Of a DNA stretch of 64,000 nt, positions 34,803-42,203 are shown piece by piece. The stretch's first letter is position 1. Every line of letters starts with the position of its first letter. The notes beneath the pieces are model-generated. The model did not search any database and had not been told where the DNA came from. It worked only from the letters and a program-made list of their open reading frames with translations. Position numbers and translations under genes: made by a program. Origin of the DNA: Streptomyces blattellae (lineage in GTDB: Bacteria > Actinomycetota > Actinomycetes > Streptomycetales > Streptomycetaceae); contig NZ_WJBG01000225.1 in assembly GCF_009709555.1 (NCBI RefSeq), positions 102,407-166,406 on the forward strand, in the 5' to 3' direction.

Positions 34803-36331
34803 GCATCTCCTTGCCGGTGTCGTTCGGGCGGTGCGGAGAGCCCCTCGTGCAGGTCGCGGGCGAGCCTGCGGGCTCCCGACCGGTCGAGCTTACCCACGGT
34901 GGTCTGGGGCAGCTCGCTGACGGTGAAGGCGAATTCGGGCCACTTGGTCTTGGACAGGCCGGTGCCGGCGAGATGCGCGGTGAGCTCGTCGAGGCCGAGT
35001 TCCGCGCTGCCTTCCTCCACCACGACGAGCACGGCGGCGCGTTCGCCGAGGAGCGGGTCGGGCACGGGGGCCACGCAGGCGCGGGCCACCGAGGGATGGG
35101 CGGCGACGGCGCGCTCGATCTCGGTGATGTCGAGGTTGCGTCCGCCGCGGATGATGACGTCCTTCTCCCGGCCCATGACGGTGACCGTCCCGTCCGCGCC
35201 GGTCACCAGCAGATCACCGGTGGGGAAGAAGCCGTCCGGGGTGAGGTCCGGCGGCTCGACCTTGCCGTCGCGGGCGTAGCCGAGGAAGAGGGACGGTCCG
35301 CGGACCTGCGCGCGGCCTGTCGCACCCGGCCCCAGGACCGTGCCGTCGGCGGCGACGGCCCTGAGGTCGGTGCCGGGGAAGGGCCGTCCGTCGCGGCCGA
35401 GGCGGATGTCCTCGGGGTCGTCGGGGCGGGGCGAGGTGTGTCCGAGACACTCGGACATGCCGAAGACCCGCAGGATCGTCGTGCCCAGGGAGCGTTCGGC
35501 GCGGGCGAGCGCTCCTCGGTCCATGGGGCCGCCGCCGACGGTGATCGAACGGACCCCGTCGAGGACCTTCGAACCTGCCGCGGCAGAGCCCATCTGGAGG
35601 GCCATGGTCGGCACGCACATGGTCCACCGCACGTCGTGGGCGGCCATCCGTTCGAGCGCCGCCCGCTGGTCCCATCGACCGGCCAGGACGAGCGGTCCGC
35701 CCAGCATGAGCGACAGACAGGTGCCGAAGCAGTAGGCGGCCGTGGAGGAGAGCGGCACGACTGCGGCCACCGCGTCCCCGTCGCGCAGGCCGTTGACGTC
35801 GATGGTGCAGGAACACGCGTACCGCAGCGCGCTCTCGGACTGGACGACGCCCTTGGGGCGTCCGGTGGAGCCCGAGGTGAGGCCGATGAGCGTGCCGCCG
35901 GACCAGCGGGAGACATCGCGCGGGCCGCGGGCGGCACGCACCGACCAGCCGTCGAGGGCCTCGGCCGTGCGCGCGTCCGGCCGGGCCCGGCCGCCGTCCC
36001 ACTCATCGAGCGCGGCCGGGTCGGCGACCAGGACGTCGGGCCGGATGTCCGCCACGGCGGCGGCGAACTCGGCCCGAGTGGTGTGCCGGTTGACCAGGGC
36101 CAGGACACCGCCGGTCAGCCCCACGGCGAGTGTCGCGGCGACCGTGCGCCACGAGTTGTCGGCCTGGAGGAGCACGGTGCCGCCCGGCGTGCCGTCGGGG
36201 GTCATCTCGTCCGCCAGTTCGGTCGCGCTCCGCAGGAGGCCGCGTGCGGAGTGGTGTCCGTGGTCGTCGATGACGGCTGTGAAGTCGGCCTGTTCGGCCC
36301 GGTCGTAGAACTCCCGCACTGTCTGTCGCAT
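34799..36331 (-). CDS. AMP-dependent acyl-CoA synthetase/ligase
   Basis: 510 residues from ATG 36331 (GAGGAACC upstream). Adenylate-forming motifs: P-loop LIGLTSGSTGRPKGV, A5 region RVFGMSECLGHTSP, A7 FPTGDLLV, A8 GREKDVIIRGGRNLDITEIE and A10 catalytic Lys in LPQTTVGKLDRS. It should activate a carboxylic acid to its CoA ester through an acyl-AMP. As the activating enzyme of the island it is the natural entry step. Upstream are EthD and two SnoaL-like genes in the same operon; the MBL hydrolase is coupled downstream. Confidence 0.9.
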   Translation of the reverse strand: MRQTVREFYDRAEQADFTAVIDDHGHHSARGLLRSATELADEMTPDGTPGGTVLLQADNSWRTVAATLAVGLTGGVLALVNRHTTRAEFAAAVADIRPDVLVADPAALDEWDGGRARPDARTAEALDGWSVRAARGPRDVSRWSGGTLIGLTSGSTGRPKGVVQSESALRYACSCTIDVNGLRDGDAVAAVVPLSSTAAYCFGTCLSLMLGGPLVLAGRWDQRAALERMAAHDVRWTMCVPTMALQMGSAAAGSKVLDGVRSITVGGGPMDRGALARAERSLGTTILRVFGMSECLGHTSPRPDDPEDIRLGRDGRPFPGTDLRAVAADGTVLGPGATGRAQVRGPSLFLGYARDGKVEPPDLTPDGFFPTGDLLVTGADGTVTVMGREKDVIIRGGRNLDITEIERAVAAHPSVARACVAPVPDPLLGERAAVLVVVEEGSAELGLDELTAHLAGTGLSKTKWPEFAFTVSELPQTTVGKLDRSGARRLARDLHEGLSAPPERHRQGDA

Positions 36332-36395
36332 CCGGTTCCTCGCCTCGTCGCGAAGGGGGTGGCTCACGCCGGGCCGGGTCCTCGGCCCGGCCTGC

Positions 36396-36716
36396 TCAGC
36401 CGGCGTACATCTCCGCCTCACCGCCCATGACGGCGATCCGGCGTCCGCGCATGTCGCCGACCTGGGCGACGGCCGCCGCCCACTCCGGGCTCCGCAGCGC
36501 CTTGCGCAGGTCCTCGGCGGTGTCGAAGCTCAGGACGGAGACGCCGTCCCAGCCCTCCGAGCGCGGTTCGAGAGCCTCGTCGATGTCGGTGTGGCGCCAG
36601 GCGCGGAGCCCGGGCAGCCGACGGGTGAGCTCGGCGTGCTCGCCGCGCCACCAGTCGATGAACCGCTCATGGGTCCACTCGGGCGGCCGGGCGGCCAGCA
36701 GGACGAGGTTGTACAT
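36396..36716 (-). CDS. EthD-domain protein
   Basis: About 106 residues from ATG 36716; the adjacent GTG 36719 is also possible, and AGGAGG lies 4 nt ahead of the ATG. It has the EthD pattern: MYNLVLLAARPPEWTHERFI, WWRGEHAELTRRLPGLRAWR and the C-terminal WAAAVAQVGDMRGRRIAVMG. EthD-type dimeric ferredoxin-like proteins are small accessory or isomerase-like factors in catabolic and polyketide pathways. Its function here is unknown. Confidence 0.8.
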   Translation of the reverse strand: MYNLVLLAARPPEWTHERFIDWWRGEHAELTRRLPGLRAWRHTDIDEALEPRSEGWDGVSVLSFDTAEDLRKALRSPEWAAAVAQVGDMRGRRIAVMGGEAEMYAG

Positions 36717-36725
36717 CACGCCTCC

Positions 36726-37109
36726 TCAGGTGGTGAACAGGACCGCCGGTGAACGCCCGATCAGCAGGCGCCTCACTCTGCCCTCGCCGTCCAGCCGGGC
36801 CGAGGCCACGAAGCTCGCCTCCGGCACGCCCGATCTCCGCACCTCGCCGAGGTACAGCTCGTCCCGGCCGACCGTGCTCGCGCAGAGCGGGTGGTGGGTG
36901 CGCACGCCCACCTCCCGCTGCGCCAGGTAGCCCTCCATCTCGGCCCGGCCACCGTGGAAGTCGGTGCCTGCGTCGCCCCCGGTGGAGAACAGGATGGAGA
37001 AGGTGAAGTCGTCGCTGATCAGGTCGAGGATCCGGTCCGCGTCGTCGCTGTCCAGGATGGCGAACCAGGTGGTCAGGAACGGCGCGGCGGACGTGGACGG
37101 CGCGCTCAC
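36726..37109 (-). CDS. SnoaL/NTF2-like protein
   Basis: 127 residues with the cone-shaped NTF2 fold pattern: FLTTWFAILDSDDADRILDL, ISDDFTFSILFSTG, TDFHGGRAEMEGYLAQRE and the C-terminal RLDGEGRVRRLLIGRSPAV. The family covers isomerases, dehydratases and cyclases of polyketides and steroids. It overlaps the next SnoaL gene by 4 nt. The DFHGG motif near the middle keeps the typical pocket. Substrate unknown. Confidence 0.82.
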   Translation of the reverse strand: MSAPSTSAAPFLTTWFAILDSDDADRILDLISDDFTFSILFSTGGDAGTDFHGGRAEMEGYLAQREVGVRTHHPLCASTVGRDELYLGEVRRSGVPEASFVASARLDGEGRVRRLLIGRSPAVLFTT

Positions 37110-37486
37110 GGCCGGTCCACGAGATCGAAGTCGGGGGTGAAGAACGACTGGTAGCGCGCCATCAGTCCGGCCGGTGAGACCTGTACGGCGGAGAGGAAGG
37201 CGCCGGTGGTCACGCCCTGGTCGACGACGAAGCCGTACGCCGTCTCGACGTCGCCGTCGACCGTGTACCGCACGATCTCATGCGTACGGTCCACGGCGTC
37301 GCGCCCGGCGATGTACGCGGCGAAGTCCTCGCGGGACGTGCCGGTCCGTTGGCCGCCGGGGAGGGCGATGAGGAACCGGAAGCCGGGTTCCAGGAGTTCG
37401 AGGGCCTTCTCCGGGTCCTGGCCGTCCATTCTGGCCATGTACTCGCGCAGCACCATTGCGGATCGTTCTCCCTCAGCGTCTGCCAT
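37106..37486 (-). CDS. SnoaL/NTF2-like protein, first gene of ligase/MBL operon
   Basis: 126 residues from ATG 37486. A later ATG at about 37456 has a better ribosome site (GAGGGAG), so the true protein may be ten residues shorter. NTF2 pattern: VLREYMARMDGQDPEKALEL, LEPGFRFLIALPGG and the AYGFVVDQGVTTGAFLSAVQ strand. It is a paralogue-like partner of the next gene; heterodimeric NTF2 pairs are known in steroid isomerase-like and dehydratase systems. Operator B (37495-37510) lies just before the start. Confidence 0.8.
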   Translation of the reverse strand: MADAEGERSAMVLREYMARMDGQDPEKALELLEPGFRFLIALPGGQRTGTSREDFAAYIAGRDAVDRTHEIVRYTVDGDVETAYGFVVDQGVTTGAFLSAVQVSPAGLMARYQSFFTPDFDLVDRP

Positions 37487-37494
37487 AAAACAAC

Positions 37495-37543
37495 CTGAGT
37501 TCAGTTCAATTTGACTGTACGCCCGCCGCTCCGCCGCCGACAA
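37495..37543 (-). promoter_or_regulatory. Promoter with TetR-type operator site B
   Basis: On the minus strand TTGTCG (37543-37538), an 18-nt spacer and TACAGT (37519-37514) are followed by the operator, which on the plus strand reads CTGAGTTCAGTTCAAT (37495-37510). Position and geometry repeat those of sites A and E. Confidence 0.68.
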
Positions 37544-37594
37544 GAGGCGGGGCGGGCGTGCGCCGGGGCCGGTCCGCGCCGGGGCCGAGGGCTA

Positions 37595-38221
37595 TTACTC
37601 CGCGACCATCCGCACCACGCACCCCTCGATCATCTCGCTGATCTCCGACAGGGGAATCGCTCCGGTCGGCCGGTACCAGCGCCAGACACTGACGATCATG
37701 CCGAGCACGGCGAGACCGAGGGTGTGCGTGTCACGGACCGGGAAGGCGCCCTTCGCCATGCCGCGCATCAGCAGGTTCGTCCAGTCCCGCTCGACCATCT
37801 GGACCAGCTGGCGGGCCGCGACGCGCTCCGTCTCCTCGCGCTCGGACTTCCGCGGGTTGGCCAGCAGGGACATGTTGGCCTGCAGGATGCGCATCTGGCG
37901 GATCTCCTGCTCGGTGACCGCGAAGGCGCTGCGGACCGCCGCGCGCAGTTCCTCCACCGGTTCCGTCTCCCCGGTCGTGGCCTCGACGAACTGGTCGTGG
38001 GAGCGCTGGAGTTCCAGGCGCATGATGGTGAGCAGACAGTGCGCCTTGGACTCGAAGTAGTGGTACAGCGCGGTCTGCCCGATACCGACCCGGTCAGCAA
38101 CCTCCGACCACTTCGTGTTCTCGTAGCCGTCCCCGCCGAACCGCTCCACGGCCGCCACGAGGATCGCGCCGCGCTTCGACCTGGGCCCCTCCTCCGGATC
38201 CACGATCCGCGCCCTTGCCAT
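37595..38221 (-). CDS. TetR-family regulator, probable master repressor of the island
   Basis: 208 residues from ATG 38221 (GGGAGAGG upstream). N-terminal HTH: RGAILVAAVERFGGDGYENT, then KWSEVADRVGIGQTALYHYF and ESKAHCLLTIMRLELQ, as in PaaR/FadR-type TetR proteins that bind acyl-CoA esters. The C-terminal ligand domain is helical with no named subfamily. It is the only regulator gene in the 32-55 kb island, and five promoters there share a motif with TetR-type inverted symmetry, so I assign that motif to it. A half-site CTGAATT lies in its own promoter (38283-38289, minus strand), compatible with weak self-repression. Confidence 0.85.
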   Translation of the reverse strand: MARARIVDPEEGPRSKRGAILVAAVERFGGDGYENTKWSEVADRVGIGQTALYHYFESKAHCLLTIMRLELQRSHDQFVEATTGETEPVEELRAAVRSAFAVTEQEIRQMRILQANMSLLANPRKSEREETERVAARQLVQMVERDWTNLLMRGMAKGAFPVRDTHTLGLAVLGMIVSVWRWYRPTGAIPLSEISEMIEGCVVRMVAE

Positions 38222-38403
38222 CGCCTCTCCCTCTGCTCCACGGCGGCTCCGATCACCGTCCGGTCGTCCGAGAGTAGACCCAAATTCAGGTCGGGCTCGA
38301 ATCGGAGATCGGCAGGATTCCGCGCACCCCGTCCGGCCTCGCGAACCCTCGCGGCGAAGGCCCGGCCGGCGCGGACCCGGGCCGCGCGGACCCGGGCCCC
38401 TCG

Positions 38404-38583
38404 CCATCGGACCCCGCCAACCCAGACCCCACAGACCCGGACCCCACGCCATCGGACCCCGCCAACCCAGACCCCACAGACCCGGACCCCACGCCATCGG
38501 ACCCCGCCAACCCAGACCCCACAGACCCGGACCCCACGCCATCGGACCCCGCCAACCCAGACCCCACAGACCCGGACCCCACG
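38404..38583. repeat. 45-bp direct repeat, four units, built of 15-bp subunits
   Basis: Units begin at 38404, 38449, 38494 and 38539 and are nearly identical. A partial fifth follows at 38584. Each 45-bp unit consists of three related 15-mers starting GACCCC. There are no unique spacers, so this is not CRISPR. The array fills most of the 400-base gap between the TetR start and the end of the crotonase gene. A set of related 15-bp repeats (38600-38665) runs on into the crotonase C-terminus as repeated ARPES. The rest of the gap holds the TetR promoter. Confidence 0.9.
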
Positions 38584-38621
38584 CCATCGGACCCCGCGGA
38601 CTCGGACCCCGCAGACTCGGG

Positions 38622-39434
38622 TCATGCGGACTCGGGTCGTGCGGACTCGGGTCGTGCGGACTCGGGTCGTGTGAAGTCGGGCCGACGCCCGGCGAGGAAT
38701 GCCGTCACGCCTTCCCGGCCCTGCGGGGACGCCGCGGCGGCGGCCAGGTGGCGGGCCTCCGTGTCGAGGTGTTCGTCCAGTGCGGCGGAGAGTGCCCCGC
38801 GGACGAGGCGCCGCGTCACCCCGTAGGCGCCGGTGGCTCCGCGCGCCAGCGCCCTCGCCGTCTCGACGGCCTCCGTACGCAGCCGCTCGGGCGCGACGAT
38901 CCGGCTCACCAGCCCTATCTCCAGCGCCTCGGCGGCCGGGACCCTCCGGTTGGTCAACAGCAGGTCCAGGGCCCGCCGTGGCCCGACGAGCCGGGGCAGC
39001 GACCAGCTGACGCCCGCGTCCGGGGTGTACCCGATCGCGGTGTACGCGGCCGTGAAGGAGGCGTCGGTCGCCGCGAGGCTCACGTCCGCCGCCGTCACGA
39101 GCCCCAGCCCCGCCCCCGCGACGGCCCCCTGCGCGGCGACCACCAGGGGAGCGTCCAGCGCGGTGAGGATCCGCAGCGCCTCGTGGAGCGCGTCGGTGAC
39201 ATCGGTGAGATGCCCTGTCAGGCGCTCCCCGGACAGCGCGGCGAACTCCTTCAGGTCACCGCCCACGCAGAAGGACCGCCCGCGCCCGGTGAGCAGCACC
39301 GCCCGCGCCGTCTCGCACTCCCGGACGGCGTCCAGCATCTCCCGGGCCGTCGCCAGGTCGATCGCGTTGCCCGACCCGCGGCACATCTCGACCCGTGCCA
39401 GCCCGTCCCCGTCGACCTCGACCGTGACCCTCAT
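38622..39434 (-). CDS. Crotonase-family protein (isomerase-like) with repeated tail
   Basis: 270 residues from ATG 39434, overlapping the preceding SDR stop by 4 nt. Crotonase motifs: oxyanion segment GRGRSFCVGGDLKEFA and QGAVAGAGLGLVTAADVSLA. Neither of the two hydratase Glu residues is present (AGLGLV in place of GGCELA; TPDAGVSWSLPRLVG in place of the second). The PDAGxxWxLPRL segment is the one found in PaaG-type isomerases, where Asp acts. The C-terminus ends in three copies of RPESA encoded by 15-bp repeats. Probably a double-bond isomerase at the end of the large operon. Confidence 0.85.
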   Translation of the reverse strand: MRVTVEVDGDGLARVEMCRGSGNAIDLATAREMLDAVRECETARAVLLTGRGRSFCVGGDLKEFAALSGERLTGHLTDVTDALHEALRILTALDAPLVVAAQGAVAGAGLGLVTAADVSLAATDASFTAAYTAIGYTPDAGVSWSLPRLVGPRRALDLLLTNRRVPAAEALEIGLVSRIVAPERLRTEAVETARALARGATGAYGVTRRLVRGALSAALDEHLDTEARHLAAAAASPQGREGVTAFLAGRRPDFTRPESARPESARPESA

Positions 39435-40207
39435 CGCGCCGTCCACCCGCCGTCCACGGTGAGCACCTGCCCGGTGCAGTAGGAGGACGCGTCGGAGGCC
39501 AGGTAGAGCAGTGCCCCGTCCAGCTCCTGCTGCTCACCGCCGCGCCCCAGCATCGTGCCCCGTTCGACCCAGCGCCGGGAGCGCTCGTCGGCGAACAGCC
39601 CGTCGGTCATCTCCGAGGGGAACCAGCCGGGGGCGAGCGCGTTGACCCGCACACCCGAGCTTCCCCACTGCCCGGCCAGTTCACGGGTCAGGCCGATGAG
39701 ACCGGCCTTGGACGCCGTGTAGGCCGCACCACCCAGCGGGGCTGCGGAGACCAGCCCGAGGACGGACGCGACGTTCACCACCGATCGCGTCTGACCGGAC
39801 TCCGGCGCCTCGGCCAGCAGCCGCGCGAGATGGAAGGGTGCCACCAGGTTCACGGCCAGGACACCGGCGAAGTCCTCGGCGCTCTCTTCCTCGGCCCGTA
39901 CGGCCCCGGAGGCGCCCGCGTTGTTGACGAGCACGTCGAGGCGGCCGGTCTCGTCGAGCGCCGTCTCCATCAGCCGTACCCGGTCCTCCGCTCGCGAGAC
40001 GTCGCACACGACGGGGCGGATGCGCGGATCGTCGTCGGCCAGTTCCTTCAGCTTCTCCAGTCGCCGGGCGGCGGCGAAGACGACGGCGCCGGCCGAGGCG
40101 AGCACCACGGCGAACCGGGCCCCGAGCCCGGACGACGCCCCGGTGACCACGGCGGTCCGCCCGCGCAGTGAGAACAGCTCCGGTGCCGGGCGCACGACGG
40201 CGGTCAT
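39431..40207 (-). CDS. Short-chain dehydrogenase/reductase
   Basis: 258 residues from ATG 40207. SDR motifs: TGASSGLGARFAVVLASAGA, VLVNNAGASGAVR, NVASVLGLVSAAPLGG, YTASK active site and LAPGWFPSEMTDG; the C-terminus YCTGQVLTVDGGWTAR is standard. It overlaps both neighbours by 4 nt (ATGA), so the three proteins are made in fixed ratio. A likely 3-hydroxyacyl-CoA dehydrogenase or related alcohol dehydrogenase. Confidence 0.9.
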   Translation of the reverse strand: MTAVVRPAPELFSLRGRTAVVTGASSGLGARFAVVLASAGAVVFAAARRLEKLKELADDDPRIRPVVCDVSRAEDRVRLMETALDETGRLDVLVNNAGASGAVRAEEESAEDFAGVLAVNLVAPFHLARLLAEAPESGQTRSVVNVASVLGLVSAAPLGGAAYTASKAGLIGLTRELAGQWGSSGVRVNALAPGWFPSEMTDGLFADERSRRWVERGTMLGRGGEQQELDGALLYLASDASSYCTGQVLTVDGGWTAR

Positions 40208-40980
40208 CCCTCCACTCCGATCGGCAGCGTGGTCGCCCCGCCGTCCAGGACCAGCGTCTGCCCCGTCATCCAGGACGAGGCCTCGGACGCCAGGAAGACG
40301 GCCGCATGCGCCACGTCCGCCACCGTCCCCAGCCTGCGCAGCGGCAGCTTCGCGGTCAGGATCGGCTCCCTGGGCTCCCAGACGGCACGGGCCAGCTCGG
40401 TCTTGATCAGTCCGGGCGCGATCGCGTTCACCCGTGCCTTCGGCCCGAGTTCGTAAGCGAGTTGCCGGGTCATGTGCAGCATGGCCGCCTTGGTCGCGTT
40501 GTACCAGCCGATGTGCGGGTCGACGATCAGTCCGCCGACGGAGGCGATATTGACGACCGCTCCCCCGCGCTCCTCCATCCACGCCCGCCAGGCGCAGCGG
40601 GTCCAGGCGACCATGCCGTACTGGTTGACTCGTACCGTCTTCTCCGCGCGCGGCAGGTCGAGGTCGAGCAGGTCGCCCATGTACGGGTTGGTGGCCGCGT
40701 TGTTGACCAGGACGTCGAGACGGCCGAGGCGGGACATCGCCTCCTCGACGCACCGCCGGGCGTCGTCGGGTTCGCCGGCGTTGGCGACCACCTCGTGGAC
40801 CTCGCCGTCCCCTTTGGCCCGCAGCAACTCCTCGCGCGCCGCGGCCAGTCCGTCCGGCTTCCGGGCGGCGATCACCACATGGGCGCCCGCCTCGCGGTAC
40901 GCCTTGGCGATCCCGAGGCCGATTCCCCGGGAACCGCCGGTGATGACCGCGACCCGGCCGCTCAGTGCCTGCTCGTTCAC
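40204..40980 (-). CDS. Short-chain dehydrogenase/reductase
   Basis: 258 residues. TGGSRGIGLGIAKAYREAGA, VVIAARKPDGLAA (basic residue after the strand suggests NADP(H)), DVLVNNAATNPYMG, NIASVGGLIVDP and WYNATK as the active-site block, IAPGLIKTELAR. The NNAATNPYxG motif groups it with SDRs encoded beside acyl-CoA dehydrogenases in actinobacteria. Overlaps the upstream acyl-CoA dehydrogenase by 4 nt. Confidence 0.9.
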   Translation of the reverse strand: MNEQALSGRVAVITGGSRGIGLGIAKAYREAGAHVVIAARKPDGLAAAREELLRAKGDGEVHEVVANAGEPDDARRCVEEAMSRLGRLDVLVNNAATNPYMGDLLDLDLPRAEKTVRVNQYGMVAWTRCAWRAWMEERGGAVVNIASVGGLIVDPHIGWYNATKAAMLHMTRQLAYELGPKARVNAIAPGLIKTELARAVWEPREPILTAKLPLRRLGTVADVAHAAVFLASEASSWMTGQTLVLDGGATTLPIGVEG

Positions 40981-42191
40981 GCCGACTCCTCCGGGTACTT
41001 GGCCAGTTCACGCCGTGCGACCGTGCGCAGATGCACCTCGTCGGGCCCGTCCGCGATCCTGAGCGCCCGGGTGATGGCGTACAGCCGCGCCAGTACGGTG
41101 TCGTCGCTGACCCCTGCCGCGCCATGCGCCTGGACGGCCCGGTCGACCGCTCGGTGGGCGACCTCCAGGGCGGCCACCTTGATGGCGGCGACCTCGGTGC
41201 GCGCCGCCGCGTTGCCCTGTGTGTCCATCAGCCAGGCCGACTTGAGGACCAGGAGCCGTAGTTGCTCGATCTCGATGCGGCTGCGCGCGATCCACTCGCG
41301 GACGACGCCCTGTTCCGCGAGCGGGCCGCCGAAGGCGGTACGGGTCAGGGTCCGGCGGCACATCAACTCCAGTGCGCGTTCGGCGAATCCGACGGCCCGC
41401 ATGGCGTAGTGCATGCGCCCGGGTCCCAGCCGCCCCTGAGCCAGGGCGAATCCCTCCCCCTCGCCGCCCAGGAGCGCCGACGCCGGCACCCGTACGTCCT
41501 CGAAGAGCACGTCGCCGTGGCCGCAGCGGTCGGTGTAGCCGAACATCGGCAGATCGCGCAGGATCGTGATGCCGGGCGTGTCCCGTGGGATCAGCAGCAT
41601 GCTCTGCTGCCGGTACGTCGGCGCGTCCGGGTCGGTGACGCCCATCAGGATGATCAGCCGGCAGTCGGGGTCGAGGATGCCGGAGGTGTACCACTTGCGG
41701 CCGTTGACCACGTACTGGTCACCGTCACGGACGATCCGCGTGCGGATGTTCCGCGCGTCGGAGCTGGCGACCTCCGGTTCCGTCATCGCGAAGCACGAGC
41801 GGATCTCGGCCGCCAGCAGGGGCCGCAACCAGAGGTCCTGCTGCTCGGGCGTGCCGAAGAGCGCGAGCAGCTCCATGTTGCCGGTGTCGGGTGCGGAGCA
41901 GTTGAACACCTCGGGCCCGATCACCGACCGTCCGGCCAGCTCGGCGAGCGGCGCGTATTCGAGGTTGGTGAGGCCGGCGCCCCAGTCGCCGTGCGCGAGG
42001 AAGAGGTTCCAGAGGCCTTCGGCGCGCGCCTTCTCCTTCAACTCCCGCATGACCGGCGGGAGTCGATGGGGGTTATCGCCCTCGGCGAGCTGCCGGTCGT
42101 AGACGGCTTCGGCGGGCAGGACGTACTCGTCCATGAACGCGGCCATGCGGTCGCGGAGTTCTTCGGCCTTCGGGGTGAGTCCGAAATCCAT
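40977..42191 (-). CDS. ACAD10/11-type acyl-CoA dehydrogenase
   Basis: 404 residues. General ACAD motifs: FAMTEPEVASSDARNI, VNGRKWYTSG and AIKVAALEVAHRAVDRAVQA. The subgroup is set by QQSMLLIPRDTPGI, MFGYTDRCGHGDVLFEDVRV, QGRLGPGRMHYAMRAVGFAE, AFGGPLAEQGVV and the final ALRIADGPDEVHLRTVARRE, which closely follow the C-terminal domain of human ACAD10/11. In that group the enzyme converts a 4-phosphoacyl-CoA to an enoyl-CoA after a kinase domain phosphorylates the 4-hydroxyl. The matching kinase is the next gene upstream (42204), 12 nt away. Confidence 0.9.
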   Translation of the reverse strand: MDFGLTPKAEELRDRMAAFMDEYVLPAEAVYDRQLAEGDNPHRLPPVMRELKEKARAEGLWNLFLAHGDWGAGLTNLEYAPLAELAGRSVIGPEVFNCSAPDTGNMELLALFGTPEQQDLWLRPLLAAEIRSCFAMTEPEVASSDARNIRTRIVRDGDQYVVNGRKWYTSGILDPDCRLIILMGVTDPDAPTYRQQSMLLIPRDTPGITILRDLPMFGYTDRCGHGDVLFEDVRVPASALLGGEGEGFALAQGRLGPGRMHYAMRAVGFAERALELMCRRTLTRTAFGGPLAEQGVVREWIARSRIEIEQLRLLVLKSAWLMDTQGNAAARTEVAAIKVAALEVAHRAVDRAVQAHGAAGVSDDTVLARLYAITRALRIADGPDEVHLRTVARRELAKYPEESA

Positions 42192-42203
42192 GCCGGCGCT
42201 CCT

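Noticed and set aside
38404..38583. Possible CRISPR array
   Set aside because: The repeats are contiguous, with no unique spacers between them and no cas genes nearby.
37511..38674. Plus-strand protein of DPANPDPTDPD-type repeats
   Set aside because: The repeat is readable in several frames on both strands, and the plus-strand frame lies opposite the TetR gene and lacks a credible start.
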